From Rhodobiaceae bacterium (GTDB taxonomy: Bacteria; Pseudomonadota; Alphaproteobacteria; RS24): a stretch of DNA of 64,000 nucleotides. The stretch covers positions 41,105 through 105,104 of the forward strand of contig JAHEGN010000007.1 in NCBI GenBank assembly GCA_024645085.1, read 5' to 3'. The notes under the pieces are model-generated. The model saw nothing but the letters and a program-made list of their open reading frames with translations. It was not told the DNA's origin and ran no database searches. Shown here one piece after another: positions 57,620-64,000 of the stretch. The first letter of the stretch is position 1, and each line of letters opens with the position of its first letter. A program made the translations under genes and the position numbers.

Positions 57620-57623
57620 TTAT

Positions 57624-57640
57624 GCAATTTCCGTGCCAAC
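57624..57640 (-). promoter_or_regulatory. Sigma-54 promoter of glnB-glnA
   Basis: On the minus strand TTGGCACGGAAATTGCA matches the consensus YTGGCACGrNNNTTGCW at all fixed positions. The GG (57637-57638) and GC (57625-57626) doublets are exactly 10 bp apart. Start of transcription is expected near 57613, about 36 nt before glnB. It implies RpoN plus NtrC control. Confidence 0.88.
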
Positions 57641-57698
57641 CGCCAAATCCTGCGCTACTGGCCAAATTTTGCGCGCGCCTCTCGTCGATCGGCTTTTT

Positions 57699-57735
57699 TG
57701 CCTATTAAATATACATAATGATTAAAAAATAGGCA
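57699..57735. repeat. Inverted repeat upstream of the glnB promoter
   Basis: TGCCTATT (57699-57706) and AATAGGCA (57728-57735) are 8-bp inverted arms 21 bp apart in an AT-rich stretch, 60-100 bp upstream of the sigma-54 promoter. The place suits an enhancer or an operator for the divergent thiolase-like gene. It is not a canonical NtrC site. Confidence 0.45.
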
Positions 57736-57820
57736 CAACCAGCGCAGCAATCAAAAAAGCTTGAATGCCCTTGATAGCTGGTTAAACTCGCCGCATCTGT
57801 GGAGAGTAGGAGAGACGCTC

Positions 57821-59365
57821 ATGGTTCATGATAACACCCCCATCCTTGTCGGCGCTGGCTTGACGGTGCAAAAACAAAAAGATTTAGCCAAGGCCAAATC
57901 TCCCGTTCAATTAATGGCCGATGCGGCGGGTGTGGCGCTCGATGATTGCGGGCAGTCAGCTGGCGTCAGTGCGGCACTTGATACGGTCGCCTCTATTCGA
58001 TTCATTACCGACAGTCCGGAGGCGCGGGCCATTCCGTTTGGTCAATATTCCAATCCAGGGCGCACAGTGGCCAATCTCATGGGGCTGTCACCGAAACAGT
58101 CATTGCTGGCTGCGACTGGCGGCAACTCGCCGCAAATGATGATTAATGAATTGGCCGAGCGAATTGCCCAAGGCCGTTCGGAAGTGGCGCTTTTGGTTGG
58201 CGGCGAGGGGTTTGCCAGCGTCATGCGCGCGGTCGGCACGGGTGTTGATAAAAGCGATTGGAATGACCACCCAGATGAAAAGCCGGAAGAAATCGGCAAA
58301 GAAAAAATGGGCGTGTTGCCCGTCGAACATCGCCACGGCTTATTTTTCCCAGTCAATTATTATCCGATTTTTGAGAACGCACTGCGCGCCCATTTGGGCC
58401 GCGATATGCAGACCCATTTACAGCACGTCGGCAAATTAATGGCACCATTCACCGAAGTCGCCGCCGCCCATCCGCAAAGCTGGTTCCCGGTGGCGCGTTC
58501 GGCTGAAGAACTCATCACCGCCAGCGATGAAAACCGCTGGGTCGGTTATCCCTATCCGAAATATCTCAATTCGGTCATTCGCATTGATCAGGCGTCGGCT
58601 GTGGTCATGATGTCGGTTGGCAAAGCCCGAGAGCTTGGCATTGATGAGAGCAAATGGGTATTTTTGCATGGCTGTTCTGATGCTAATGAAATTTGGCACG
58701 GGATTGAGCGGCAGGATTTGCACCGCTCTGTCGCCATTCATGAAATGACCAAACAGGCGTTGGCGATGGCTGGTTGGACGATTGACGATATTGATATTTT
58801 CGACCTCTATTCATGTTTCCCGTCGGCCGTCGAAGTGGCGTGCCGCGAAATGGGCATTGCCGAAGACGACCCGCGGCCATTCACTGTGACTGGCGGCCTG
58901 CCGTATTTTGGTGGTGCGGGCAATGCCTATACACTGATGTCCGTGGCAACAATGATGCATAAATTGCGCGCCAATCCGGGGGCTAAAGGTCTGTGTAATG
59001 GCAATGGTTGGTTCTTGACCAAACACGCGCTGGGTCTTTACTCAACGACCCCGCTTGAGGGCCCATGGCAACGCGAAGACCCAGCTATTTTACAGGCGAA
59101 AATCGAGGCTGGGCCGCGCCGCGGCTATGTCGAAGCGGCGTCCGGTGAGGGCTGGATTGAGAGCTATACTGTCGCCCATGTGGCGGGCAAGTCACCGCAG
59201 GGCATTTTGATTGGCCGCATGAGTGATAGCGATGATCGTTTTGTTGCGCATATGACACCAGAGGGCGACCATGTGGCACGGCTGATGAGCGAAGACGGCA
59301 TTGGCTTGAAAGGCACATTGGCCGCACAGGAAGATGGCACCAATATTTTCACGCCGCTGCATTAG
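57821..59365 (+). CDS. Thiolase-fold acetyl-CoA acetyltransferase-like protein, atypical active site
   Basis: This 514-residue protein is related to the long acetyl-CoA acetyltransferase-like thiolases. At the place of the usual nucleophilic cysteine it has TGGNSPQ (99-105), with no cysteine. Other active-site regions are altered: DLYSCFPSAV (C332), GGLPYFGGAGN (358-368) and LCNGNGWF (C392). So classical thiolase chemistry may be lost or use another residue (inference). The N-terminus from ATG 57821 has GGAGAG upstream; the frame is open 20 codons earlier. The gene is alone, divergent from glnB. Confidence 0.85.
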   Translation: MVHDNTPILVGAGLTVQKQKDLAKAKSPVQLMADAAGVALDDCGQSAGVSAALDTVASIRFITDSPEARAIPFGQYSNPGRTVANLMGLSPKQSLLAATGGNSPQMMINELAERIAQGRSEVALLVGGEGFASVMRAVGTGVDKSDWNDHPDEKPEEIGKEKMGVLPVEHRHGLFFPVNYYPIFENALRAHLGRDMQTHLQHVGKLMAPFTEVAAAHPQSWFPVARSAEELITASDENRWVGYPYPKYLNSVIRIDQASAVVMMSVGKARELGIDESKWVFLHGCSDANEIWHGIERQDLHRSVAIHEMTKQALAMAGWTIDDIDIFDLYSCFPSAVEVACREMGIAEDDPRPFTVTGGLPYFGGAGNAYTLMSVATMMHKLRANPGAKGLCNGNGWFLTKHALGLYSTTPLEGPWQREDPAILQAKIEAGPRRGYVEAASGEGWIESYTVAHVAGKSPQGILIGRMSDSDDRFVAHMTPEGDHVARLMSEDGIGLKGTLAAQEDGTNIFTPLH

Positions 59366-59384
59366 CCAAAGTGAGAGCCTTTGG
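59366..59384 (+). repeat. Short stem-loop after the thiolase-like gene
   Basis: CCAAAG and CTTTGG pair around a 7-nt loop right after the stop codon. No T-run follows, so termination is doubtful. It may only protect the mRNA end. Confidence 0.35.
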
Positions 59385-59545
59385 TGTCGGGGGCGAGACG
59401 AATCGAAAACCAAGAAACGATTGCGGTGTATTCGTGCGAGCTGTTTTATTCCACCGCCACCCCGACCTAAGACATAAGTAAGATACGCCAAAAACATTGG
59501 TAAAAGGTTAACGAACAAGTCGTTATCGAAACGGAGAACCTGGAG

Positions 59546-60148
59546 ATGAGTGAACAACACAAAACCCGCATATATATGATACGCCACGGCAAGGCCGCCG
59601 CCGGCTGGGATGGTGACGCTGATCCGGGCCTCGATGATTTGGGCCGTCAGCAATCCGCCGCCGTGGCCGAAAAACTCAAACAATTAATTGGCGCACCAGT
59701 GCCGATTTTATCAAGCCCGCTGAAACGCTGCCAAGAAACCGCCATGCCGCTGGCGGAGAGCTGGCAGGCTTCGGTACGCATTGAGCCAAGAGTGGCTGAA
59801 ATCCCGTCGCCGATTGAAGACTTAACGGCACGCACGGTTTGGTTGCGGCGGGTCATGGGCGGCAGCTGGCAGGCGCTGTATAACGACCCCGAGAGCACCG
59901 GCCATGATTTCACCGCTTGGTATCATAATGTGGTTTCGGCACTGACCGATTTGCACCAAACAGGGGCCCGTGAGGTCGTGGTTTACTCGCATTTTATCGC
60001 CCTGAATGTGGCTTATTGTGCCGCCACTGGTGATGATAAGGTGGTGTCTTTTGCGCCGGATAATTGCTCCTTATCAATTTTTGAAACCGATGGCAAAACG
60101 CTGTCATTGGTGCGCAAAGGCGACGAGGCGCAAACCTTGGTTAATTGA
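59546..60148 (+). CDS. Histidine phosphatase family protein
   Basis: This 200-residue phosphoglycerate-mutase-like protein has R13-H14-G15 (YMIRHGKA) with the phospho-accepting histidine, LSSPLKRCQETA with the second arginine, and VVYSHFIALN with the distal histidine. The TWLRRVMGG-like middle is not diagnostic of a known substrate. Cytoplasmic. GGAGAA lies 8 bases before the ATG. It lies before tRNA-Leu, not in an operon with it. Confidence 0.9.
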   Translation: MSEQHKTRIYMIRHGKAAAGWDGDADPGLDDLGRQQSAAVAEKLKQLIGAPVPILSSPLKRCQETAMPLAESWQASVRIEPRVAEIPSPIEDLTARTVWLRRVMGGSWQALYNDPESTGHDFTAWYHNVVSALTDLHQTGAREVVVYSHFIALNVAYCAATGDDKVVSFAPDNCSLSIFETDGKTLSLVRKGDEAQTLVN

Positions 60149-60202
60149 TTGCTAAGCTATTTTGTCTTAGTGATATAGGGACTGGTGTTTCTCTGAGATG
60201 AC

Positions 60203-60211
60203 TGCTATATG
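60203..60211 (+). promoter_or_regulatory. Candidate extended -10 before tRNA-Leu
   Basis: TGC followed by TATATG lies 17 bp before the first tRNA base. The -35 region is weak. Position fits a short tRNA precursor. Confidence 0.35.
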
Positions 60212-60227
60212 ACCGCCAACGTTTTTT

Positions 60228-60312
60228 GCGGGCGTGGCGGAATTGGTAGACGCGCTAGATTTAGGTTCTAGTGCCGCAAGGTGTGGGGGTTCAAGTCCCT
60301 CCGCCCGCACCA
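60228..60312 (+). tRNA. tRNA-Leu (anticodon UAG)
   Basis: This is an 85-nt class II tRNA. The acceptor stem GCGGGCG (60228-60234) pairs with CGCCCGC (60302-60308), then discriminator A and encoded CCA (60310-60312). The anticodon stem CTAGA/TCTAG encloses TTTAGGT with anticodon TAG. A long variable arm (TGCCGCAAGGTGT) marks leucine. The T-arm GGTTCAAGTCC is standard. It reads CUA and, by wobble, other CUN codons. Confidence 0.97.
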
Positions 60313-60368
60313 TTATTTGACCGAGGGACGAAAGTTTCTGGGCAGTGACGAATTAAGAAGAGGCAAAA

Positions 60369-61892
60369 ATGAATATTAAAGAAGTTAAAGTCGAAGGTCT
60401 GAGCCGCGAGCTACAAGTGAGCATTGCTGCATCAGAATTGGTCAGCAAATTGGACGCGCGTATCGAAGAGATTAAAGGCGAAGTTCAGCTCAAAGGCTTC
60501 CGCCCAGGCAAAGTGCCGGCTTCTCATGTTCGTAAAACTTTTGGTGACCAGCTGATGGGTGAAGTGATTCAGCAAGTGGTCAATGAAACCAGCCAGAAAA
60601 TGTTGAACGACCGCGACGAGCGTCCGGCCATGCAGCCAGAAATTAAATTGGTTGGTGAAGTCGACGAGGTGATCAAAGGCGCGGCTGATTTGGTCTATGA
60701 TATGGTGTTTGAAATTATCCCAGCCATTGATTTGACTGATTTTTCAAAATTGAAATTATCGCGCCCCGTGGTTGACGTTGATGACGCGCGGGTCGATGAA
60801 GCGCTTGAGCAGCTCGGTGCTGCGCGCAAATCTTTTGCCCCACGCGCCAAAACCGCGAAAGCGAAAGAGGGCGATCAGGTTAACATCGACTTCTTGGGTC
60901 GGGTTGATGGCGTCGCCTTTGATGGTGGCGCTGCCGAGGGTTTCGACCTTGAGCTTGGCTCAGGTCAATTTATTCCGGGTTTTGAAGACCAATTGATTGG
61001 CAAAAAAGCCGGCGATAAAGTCGATGTGAAAGTCGACTTCCCAGAAGAATATGGCAATGCAGAATTAGCCGGAAAACCAGCGGTTTTCGAGGTTACTGTG
61101 CATGAAGTGAAAGAGCCGAAAGCGGCCGAAATCAACGAAGAATTCGCCACCTCTTTGGGCATGGAAAGCCTCGACAAGTTGAAGGAAGCCATGCGCGAGC
61201 AAATCGGCAAGGATTATGGCCAAATGTCTCGCGGTCATTTGAAAAAACAACTTCTTGATCAACTTAGCGATAGCCATAGTTTTGAGCTGCCGCCATCCAT
61301 GGTCAATCTGGAATTTGAACAAATCTGGCATCAGTTCGAGCATGAGCTAGAAAATGCCTCGCAGAAAATCGAAGATCTCGACGAAAGCGAAGAAGATTTG
61401 CGGGCCGAATATCGCGGCATTGCTGAGCGTCGTGTGCGCACAGGTCTGGTGCTGGCGGAAGTTGGCGCCAATAATGAAATTCAGGTGACGCAAGAAGAGC
61501 TGAACCAAGCCTTGATGCAACGTGTGCAGCAATTCCCTGGCCAAGAACAACAAGTGTTTGAATATTTCCAGAAAAACCCAGAAGCCATGGCACAAATTCG
61601 CGCGCCATTGTTTGAGGAAAAAGTGGTCGATTTCATTTGTGAGTTGGCGCAAGTCTCTGACCGCAAAGTATCGCTGGAAGAGTTAATGGTTGAGCCGGGC
61701 AGCGAAGATGACGCAAAGCCGAAAGCCAAGGCGAAAAAACCAGCGGCCAAAAAAGCCGCGACGAAAAAGCCAGCCGCTAAAAAAGCTGCCGAAGACAAGC
61801 CAGCGGCGAAAAAAACCGCTGCTAAGAAGCCAGCCGCCAAAAAACCTGCAGCAAAAAAGGCTCCAGCGAAAAAACCAGCGGCAAAAAAATAG
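60369..61892 (+). CDS. tig: Trigger factor with a histone-H1-like C-terminal tail
   Basis: This 507-residue ribosome-associated chaperone has the ribosome-binding signature GFRPGKVP at 43-50, an FKBP-type prolyl isomerase domain at about 165-250 (DQVNIDFLGRVDGVAFDGG), and the helical C-terminal arms to about residue 445. The usual length is 430-450; here about 61 more residues (447-507) consist almost only of Lys, Ala and Pro in repeated KKPAAKK units. The tail is in frame with no frameshift sign. It could add nucleic acid or ribosome affinity (inference). clpP and clpX follow, as in most bacteria. Confidence 0.96.
   Translation: MNIKEVKVEGLSRELQVSIAASELVSKLDARIEEIKGEVQLKGFRPGKVPASHVRKTFGDQLMGEVIQQVVNETSQKMLNDRDERPAMQPEIKLVGEVDEVIKGAADLVYDMVFEIIPAIDLTDFSKLKLSRPVVDVDDARVDEALEQLGAARKSFAPRAKTAKAKEGDQVNIDFLGRVDGVAFDGGAAEGFDLELGSGQFIPGFEDQLIGKKAGDKVDVKVDFPEEYGNAELAGKPAVFEVTVHEVKEPKAAEINEEFATSLGMESLDKLKEAMREQIGKDYGQMSRGHLKKQLLDQLSDSHSFELPPSMVNLEFEQIWHQFEHELENASQKIEDLDESEEDLRAEYRGIAERRVRTGLVLAEVGANNEIQVTQEELNQALMQRVQQFPGQEQQVFEYFQKNPEAMAQIRAPLFEEKVVDFICELAQVSDRKVSLEELMVEPGSEDDAKPKAKAKKPAAKKAATKKPAAKKAAEDKPAAKKTAAKKPAAKKPAAKKAPAKKPAAKK
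61707..61889 (+). repeat. Degenerate repeat coding the Lys/Ala/Pro tail of trigger factor
   Basis: Repeated units of roughly 15-24 bp (variants of AAAAAACCAGCGGCC) encode AAKKPAAKK-type segments. Copies differ at silent positions, so this is not a fresh expansion but could still vary in length between strains. Confidence 0.7.
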
Positions 61893-61894
61893 GC

Positions 61895-61925
61895 AAATTG
61901 AAAAAATATTAGGTTTTTTCAATTT
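61895..61925 (+). terminator. AT-rich stem-loop between tig and clpP
   Basis: AAATTGAAAAAA pairs perfectly over 12 bp with TTTTTTCAATTT around a 7-nt loop, starting 3 bp after the tig stop. The T-run is inside the stem, and GC content is very low, so termination would be weak. It separates tig from the clpP heat-shock-type promoter. Confidence 0.4.
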
Positions 61926-61929
61926 CCGG

Positions 61930-61958
61930 CTTGGCGTTTTCGACAAACAACCCCATCT
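61930..61958 (+). promoter_or_regulatory. Heat-shock sigma-32-type promoter of clpP
   Basis: CTTG (61930-61933), 17 bp, then CCCCATCT (61951-61958) fits the RpoH pattern CTTG-N17-CCCCATNT. The predicted start lies near 61965, about 19 nt before the clpP ATG. clpP is a classical RpoH target. Confidence 0.7.
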
Positions 61959-61983
61959 TATCAGCAGATAAGAGGAGATGAGC

Positions 61984-62613
61984 ATGCGTGATCCGGTCGA
62001 TACATATATGAATACCATGGTGCCGATGGTGGTTGAACAAACCAATCGGGGCGAACGGGCGTTTGACATTTACTCACGCTTGCTGAAAGAGCGGGTGATT
62101 TTTGTCACCGGCGGCGTGGAAGATTACATGGCCAGTGTGGTCACCGCACAGCTGTTGTTTCTGGAAGCAGATAATCCGAAAAAAGAAATCTCCATGTATA
62201 TTAACTCACCGGGTGGTGTTGTGACCTCCGGCATGGCGATTTACGACACCATGCAATATATCCGCGCGCCCGTATCGACTGTGTGTATTGGTCAGGCCGC
62301 GTCAATGGGGTCGCTATTATTGACGGCCGGTGAAAAGGGCATGCGTTTTGCGCTACCAAATGCGCGCATTATGGTGCACCAGCCATCGGGTGGTTTCCAA
62401 GGTCAGGCCTCAGATATTGAACGCCAAGCGCAAGAAATTTTGGATATGCGGGCGCGGTTGAACAAAATTTATGTGTCTCACACCGGGCAGACTTTGCGTA
62501 AAATTGAAGAGGCGCTAGAGCGCGATACATTTATGACATCTGAACAAGCTAAAGATTTCGGCCTGATTGATACGGTCACCACCAAACGTGAAGACGCCAC
62601 AAAAGCCGAGTAG
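61984..62613 (+). CDS. clpP: ATP-dependent Clp protease proteolytic subunit
   Basis: This 209-residue serine peptidase has the triad S107 (GQAASMGS), H132 (MVHQPSGG) and D181 (ERDTFM). It forms the tetradecamer that degrades substrates unfolded by ClpX or ClpA. The ATG at 61984 is preferred since AGGAG lies six bases before it; an ATG at 61978 touches that site. It is preceded by a heat-shock-type promoter and followed by clpX. Confidence 0.97.
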   Translation: MRDPVDTYMNTMVPMVVEQTNRGERAFDIYSRLLKERVIFVTGGVEDYMASVVTAQLLFLEADNPKKEISMYINSPGGVVTSGMAIYDTMQYIRAPVSTVCIGQAASMGSLLLTAGEKGMRFALPNARIMVHQPSGGFQGQASDIERQAQEILDMRARLNKIYVSHTGQTLRKIEEALERDTFMTSEQAKDFGLIDTVTTKREDATKAE

Positions 62614-62717
62614 TTTGGCGACGGGGCTTGCAAGCGGGGTCCGCTTCATGGTGAAGTGAGGTCTCGAATCAAAGAAAACCGATTTATGGCACGCATAAAT
62701 TTCGAAAGGGCAGCATA

Positions 62718-64000
62718 ATGAGCAAAGTAAGCGGCGGAACTGGCGACAGCAAAAGCACTCTTTATTGTTCGTTCTGTGGCAAGTCGCAGCACGAAGTGCG
62801 CAAGCTGATTGCCGGCCCAACTGTATTTATTTGCGACGAATGCGTCGAGCTTTGCATGGATATTATCCGCGAAGAAAGCAAAGCCTCTTTGGTCAAAACC
62901 CAAGATGGTGTGCCGACTCCGCAAGAAATTCTCGAAGTGCTTGATGATTATGTCATCGGCCAGCCGCACGCCAAGCGGGTGTTGTCAGTGGCCGTGCACA
63001 ATCACTATAAACGTTTGAACCACGCCACAAAAACCAGTGACATTGAATTGGCCAAGTCGAATATTTTGCTGGTCGGCCCAACCGGTTGCGGCAAAACGCT
63101 TTTGGCGCAAACGCTGGCCCGTATTCTCGACGTGCCGTTCACCATGGCTGATGCCACCACATTGACCGAGGCAGGTTATGTTGGCGAAGATGTCGAAAAC
63201 ATTATTTTGAAACTGTTGCAAGCCGCTGATTACAATGTTGAGCGGGCCCAGCGCGGTATTGTCTATATTGATGAGGTCGATAAGATCAGCCGCAAGGCCG
63301 ATAATCCGTCAATCACCCGAGACGTATCGGGCGAGGGTGTGCAGCAGGCTTTACTGAAAATTATGGAAGGCACAGTGGCTTCTGTGCCGCCGCAAGGGGG
63401 CCGCAAGCACCCGCAGCAAGAATTTTTGCAAGTCGACACTACCAATATTCTGTTCATTTGCGGCGGTGCGTTTTCCGGTCTGGAGCGGGTTATTTCCAAA
63501 CGCGGCAATGAAACCTCCATCGGGTTTAACGCGCGCGTTGATGTGCCCGAAGACCGCAACACCGGCGAATTGCTGAAAGACTTGGAACCAGAAGATTTGC
63601 TCAAATTCGGCCTGATTCCGGAATTCGTTGGCCGTCTGCCGGTTCTGGCGACATTGGAAGACCTTGATGAGGCCGCTTTGGTGACCATTTTGAGCCAGCC
63701 TAAAAATGCGCTGGTCAAGCAATATCAGCAGCTTTTCGATATGGAAGATACCAAGCTGACGTTCAGCGATGACGCGCTTTTGGCGATTGCCCGCAAAGCA
63801 ATTGAGCGCAAAACCGGTGCCCGTGGGCTGCGTTCAGTGATTGAGGGTATTCTCCTCGACACCATGTTTGAGCTGCCCGCCATGGAAGGCGTCGAAGAAG
63901 TGGTGATCAGCCATGAAGTGGTCGCTGGCGAGGCCCGTCCGCTTTATATTTATTCGAAAAAAGTTGAAGAAGAAGCCGCCGCCAGCGCGCCAACCGCTTC
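62718..64000 (+). CDS. clpX: ATP-dependent Clp protease ATP-binding subunit ClpX, 3' end outside the window
   Basis: The frame is open from ATG 62718 (AAGGG upstream) to the window end, giving 427 codons, so nearly the whole protein is present. The zinc domain has C17, C20, C39 and C42. Walker A is GPTGCGKT (120-127), the pore loop is GYVG, Walker B is IVYIDEVDK, and sensor/arginine-finger regions follow ([24 protein letters not shown]). ClpX unfolds proteins for ClpP. It is 104 bp after clpP, and that gap includes the palindrome GCTTGCAAGC (62626-62635). Confidence 0.97.
   Translation, partial: MSKVSGGTGDSKSTLYCSFCGKSQHEVRKLIAGPTVFICDECVELCMDIIREESKASLVKTQDGVPTPQEILEVLDDYVIGQPHAKRVLSVAVHNHYKRLNHATKTSDIELAKSNILLVGPTGCGKTLLAQTLARILDVPFTMADATTLTEAGYVGEDVENIILKLLQAADYNVERAQRGIVYIDEVDKISRKADNPSITRDVSGEGVQQALLKIMEGTVASVPPQGGRKHPQQEFLQVDTTNILFICGGAFSGLERVISKRGNETSIGFNARVDVPEDRNTGELLKDLEPEDLLKFGLIPEFVGRLPVLATLEDLDEAALVTILSQPKNALVKQYQQLFDMEDTKLTFSDDALLAIARKAIERKTGARGLRSVIEGILLDTMFELPAMEGVEEVVISHEVVAGEARPLYIYSKKVEEEAAASAPTA

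Noticed and set aside
62626..62635. Palindrome GCTTGCAAGC in the clpP-clpX gap as a heat-shock operator
   Set aside because: It is only 10 bp, has no match to CIRCE or other known heat-shock operators, and could be chance.

Overview
The window is a gene-dense, moderate-GC stretch of an alphaproteobacterial chromosome, probably from a compact, aerobic, heterotrophic lineage. The support for this placement is: an NDUFA12-type complex I subunit next to mlaD and a DUF2155 protein; the rne-amidase-PBP1A-prfB neighbourhood; a ppx-rnd-aspS block; and an iscR-led SUF operon with a class I desulfurase as its second gene. I see no phage, insertion sequence, CRISPR or plasmid genes. The exact genus cannot be set from the sequence alone.

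Layout: 1-4.2 kb holds ppx (cut by the window edge), rnd and aspS. 4.2-5.7 kb holds NDUFA12, mlaD and DUF2155. 5.7-8.1 kb is the aroQ-accB-accC operon (minus strand). 8.2-9.2 kb is thiS-thiG. 9.2-13.9 kb is rne, an M48 peptidase and a DsbA-like protein (minus). 14.4-19.4 kb is the amidase, PBP1A and prfB. 19.4-22.5 kb holds bactofilin/M23, then bcp/DUF455. 22.6-25.9 kb is a giant AsmA/YhdP-like protein. 25.9-29.0 kb holds tyrS, anmK and a hydrolase. 29.0-36.2 kb is the iscR-iscS-sufBCDS-sufT-sufA operon, followed by tesB. 37.1-43.3 kb is lptF-lptG-mutA-mutB (minus). 43.4-49.4 kb carries three acyl-CoA dehydrogenases, a probable Fe(II)/2-oxoglutarate-type enzyme and a thiolase. 49.4-53.0 kb is rhlE and parE. 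53.2-55.7 kb holds an old-yellow-enzyme homologue and an iron-type alcohol dehydrogenase. 55.8-57.6 kb is glnB-glnA. 57.8-60.3 kb has an atypical thiolase-fold protein, a histidine phosphatase and tRNA-Leu(UAG). 60.4-64 kb is tig, clpP and clpX (cut by the window edge).

The genes form several working groups: envelope building (amidase, PBP1A, bactofilin/M23, MlaD, AsmA-like protein, LptFG, AnmK), Fe-S cluster assembly, acyl-CoA catabolism (dehydrogenases, thiolases, TesB, AccBC and B12-dependent methylmalonyl-CoA mutase), nitrogen assimilation, and protein quality control. Convergent neighbours are packed end to end, often sharing a 4-nt TTAA/TTAG so that the stop codons overlap. This points to a streamlined genome.

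The clearest regulatory signals are: an IscR type-1 operator over the -35 box of the suf operon; a textbook sigma-54 promoter in front of glnBA; and a heat-shock (sigma-32) type promoter in front of clpP. I did not find an evident new multi-gene system. The most unusual items are a trigger factor with a histone-H1-like Lys/Ala/Pro tail, a thiolase-fold protein without the usual nucleophilic cysteine, an uncharacterised HxD...H oxygenase-like protein inside an acyl-CoA cluster, and a structured leader before the DEAD-box helicase gene.
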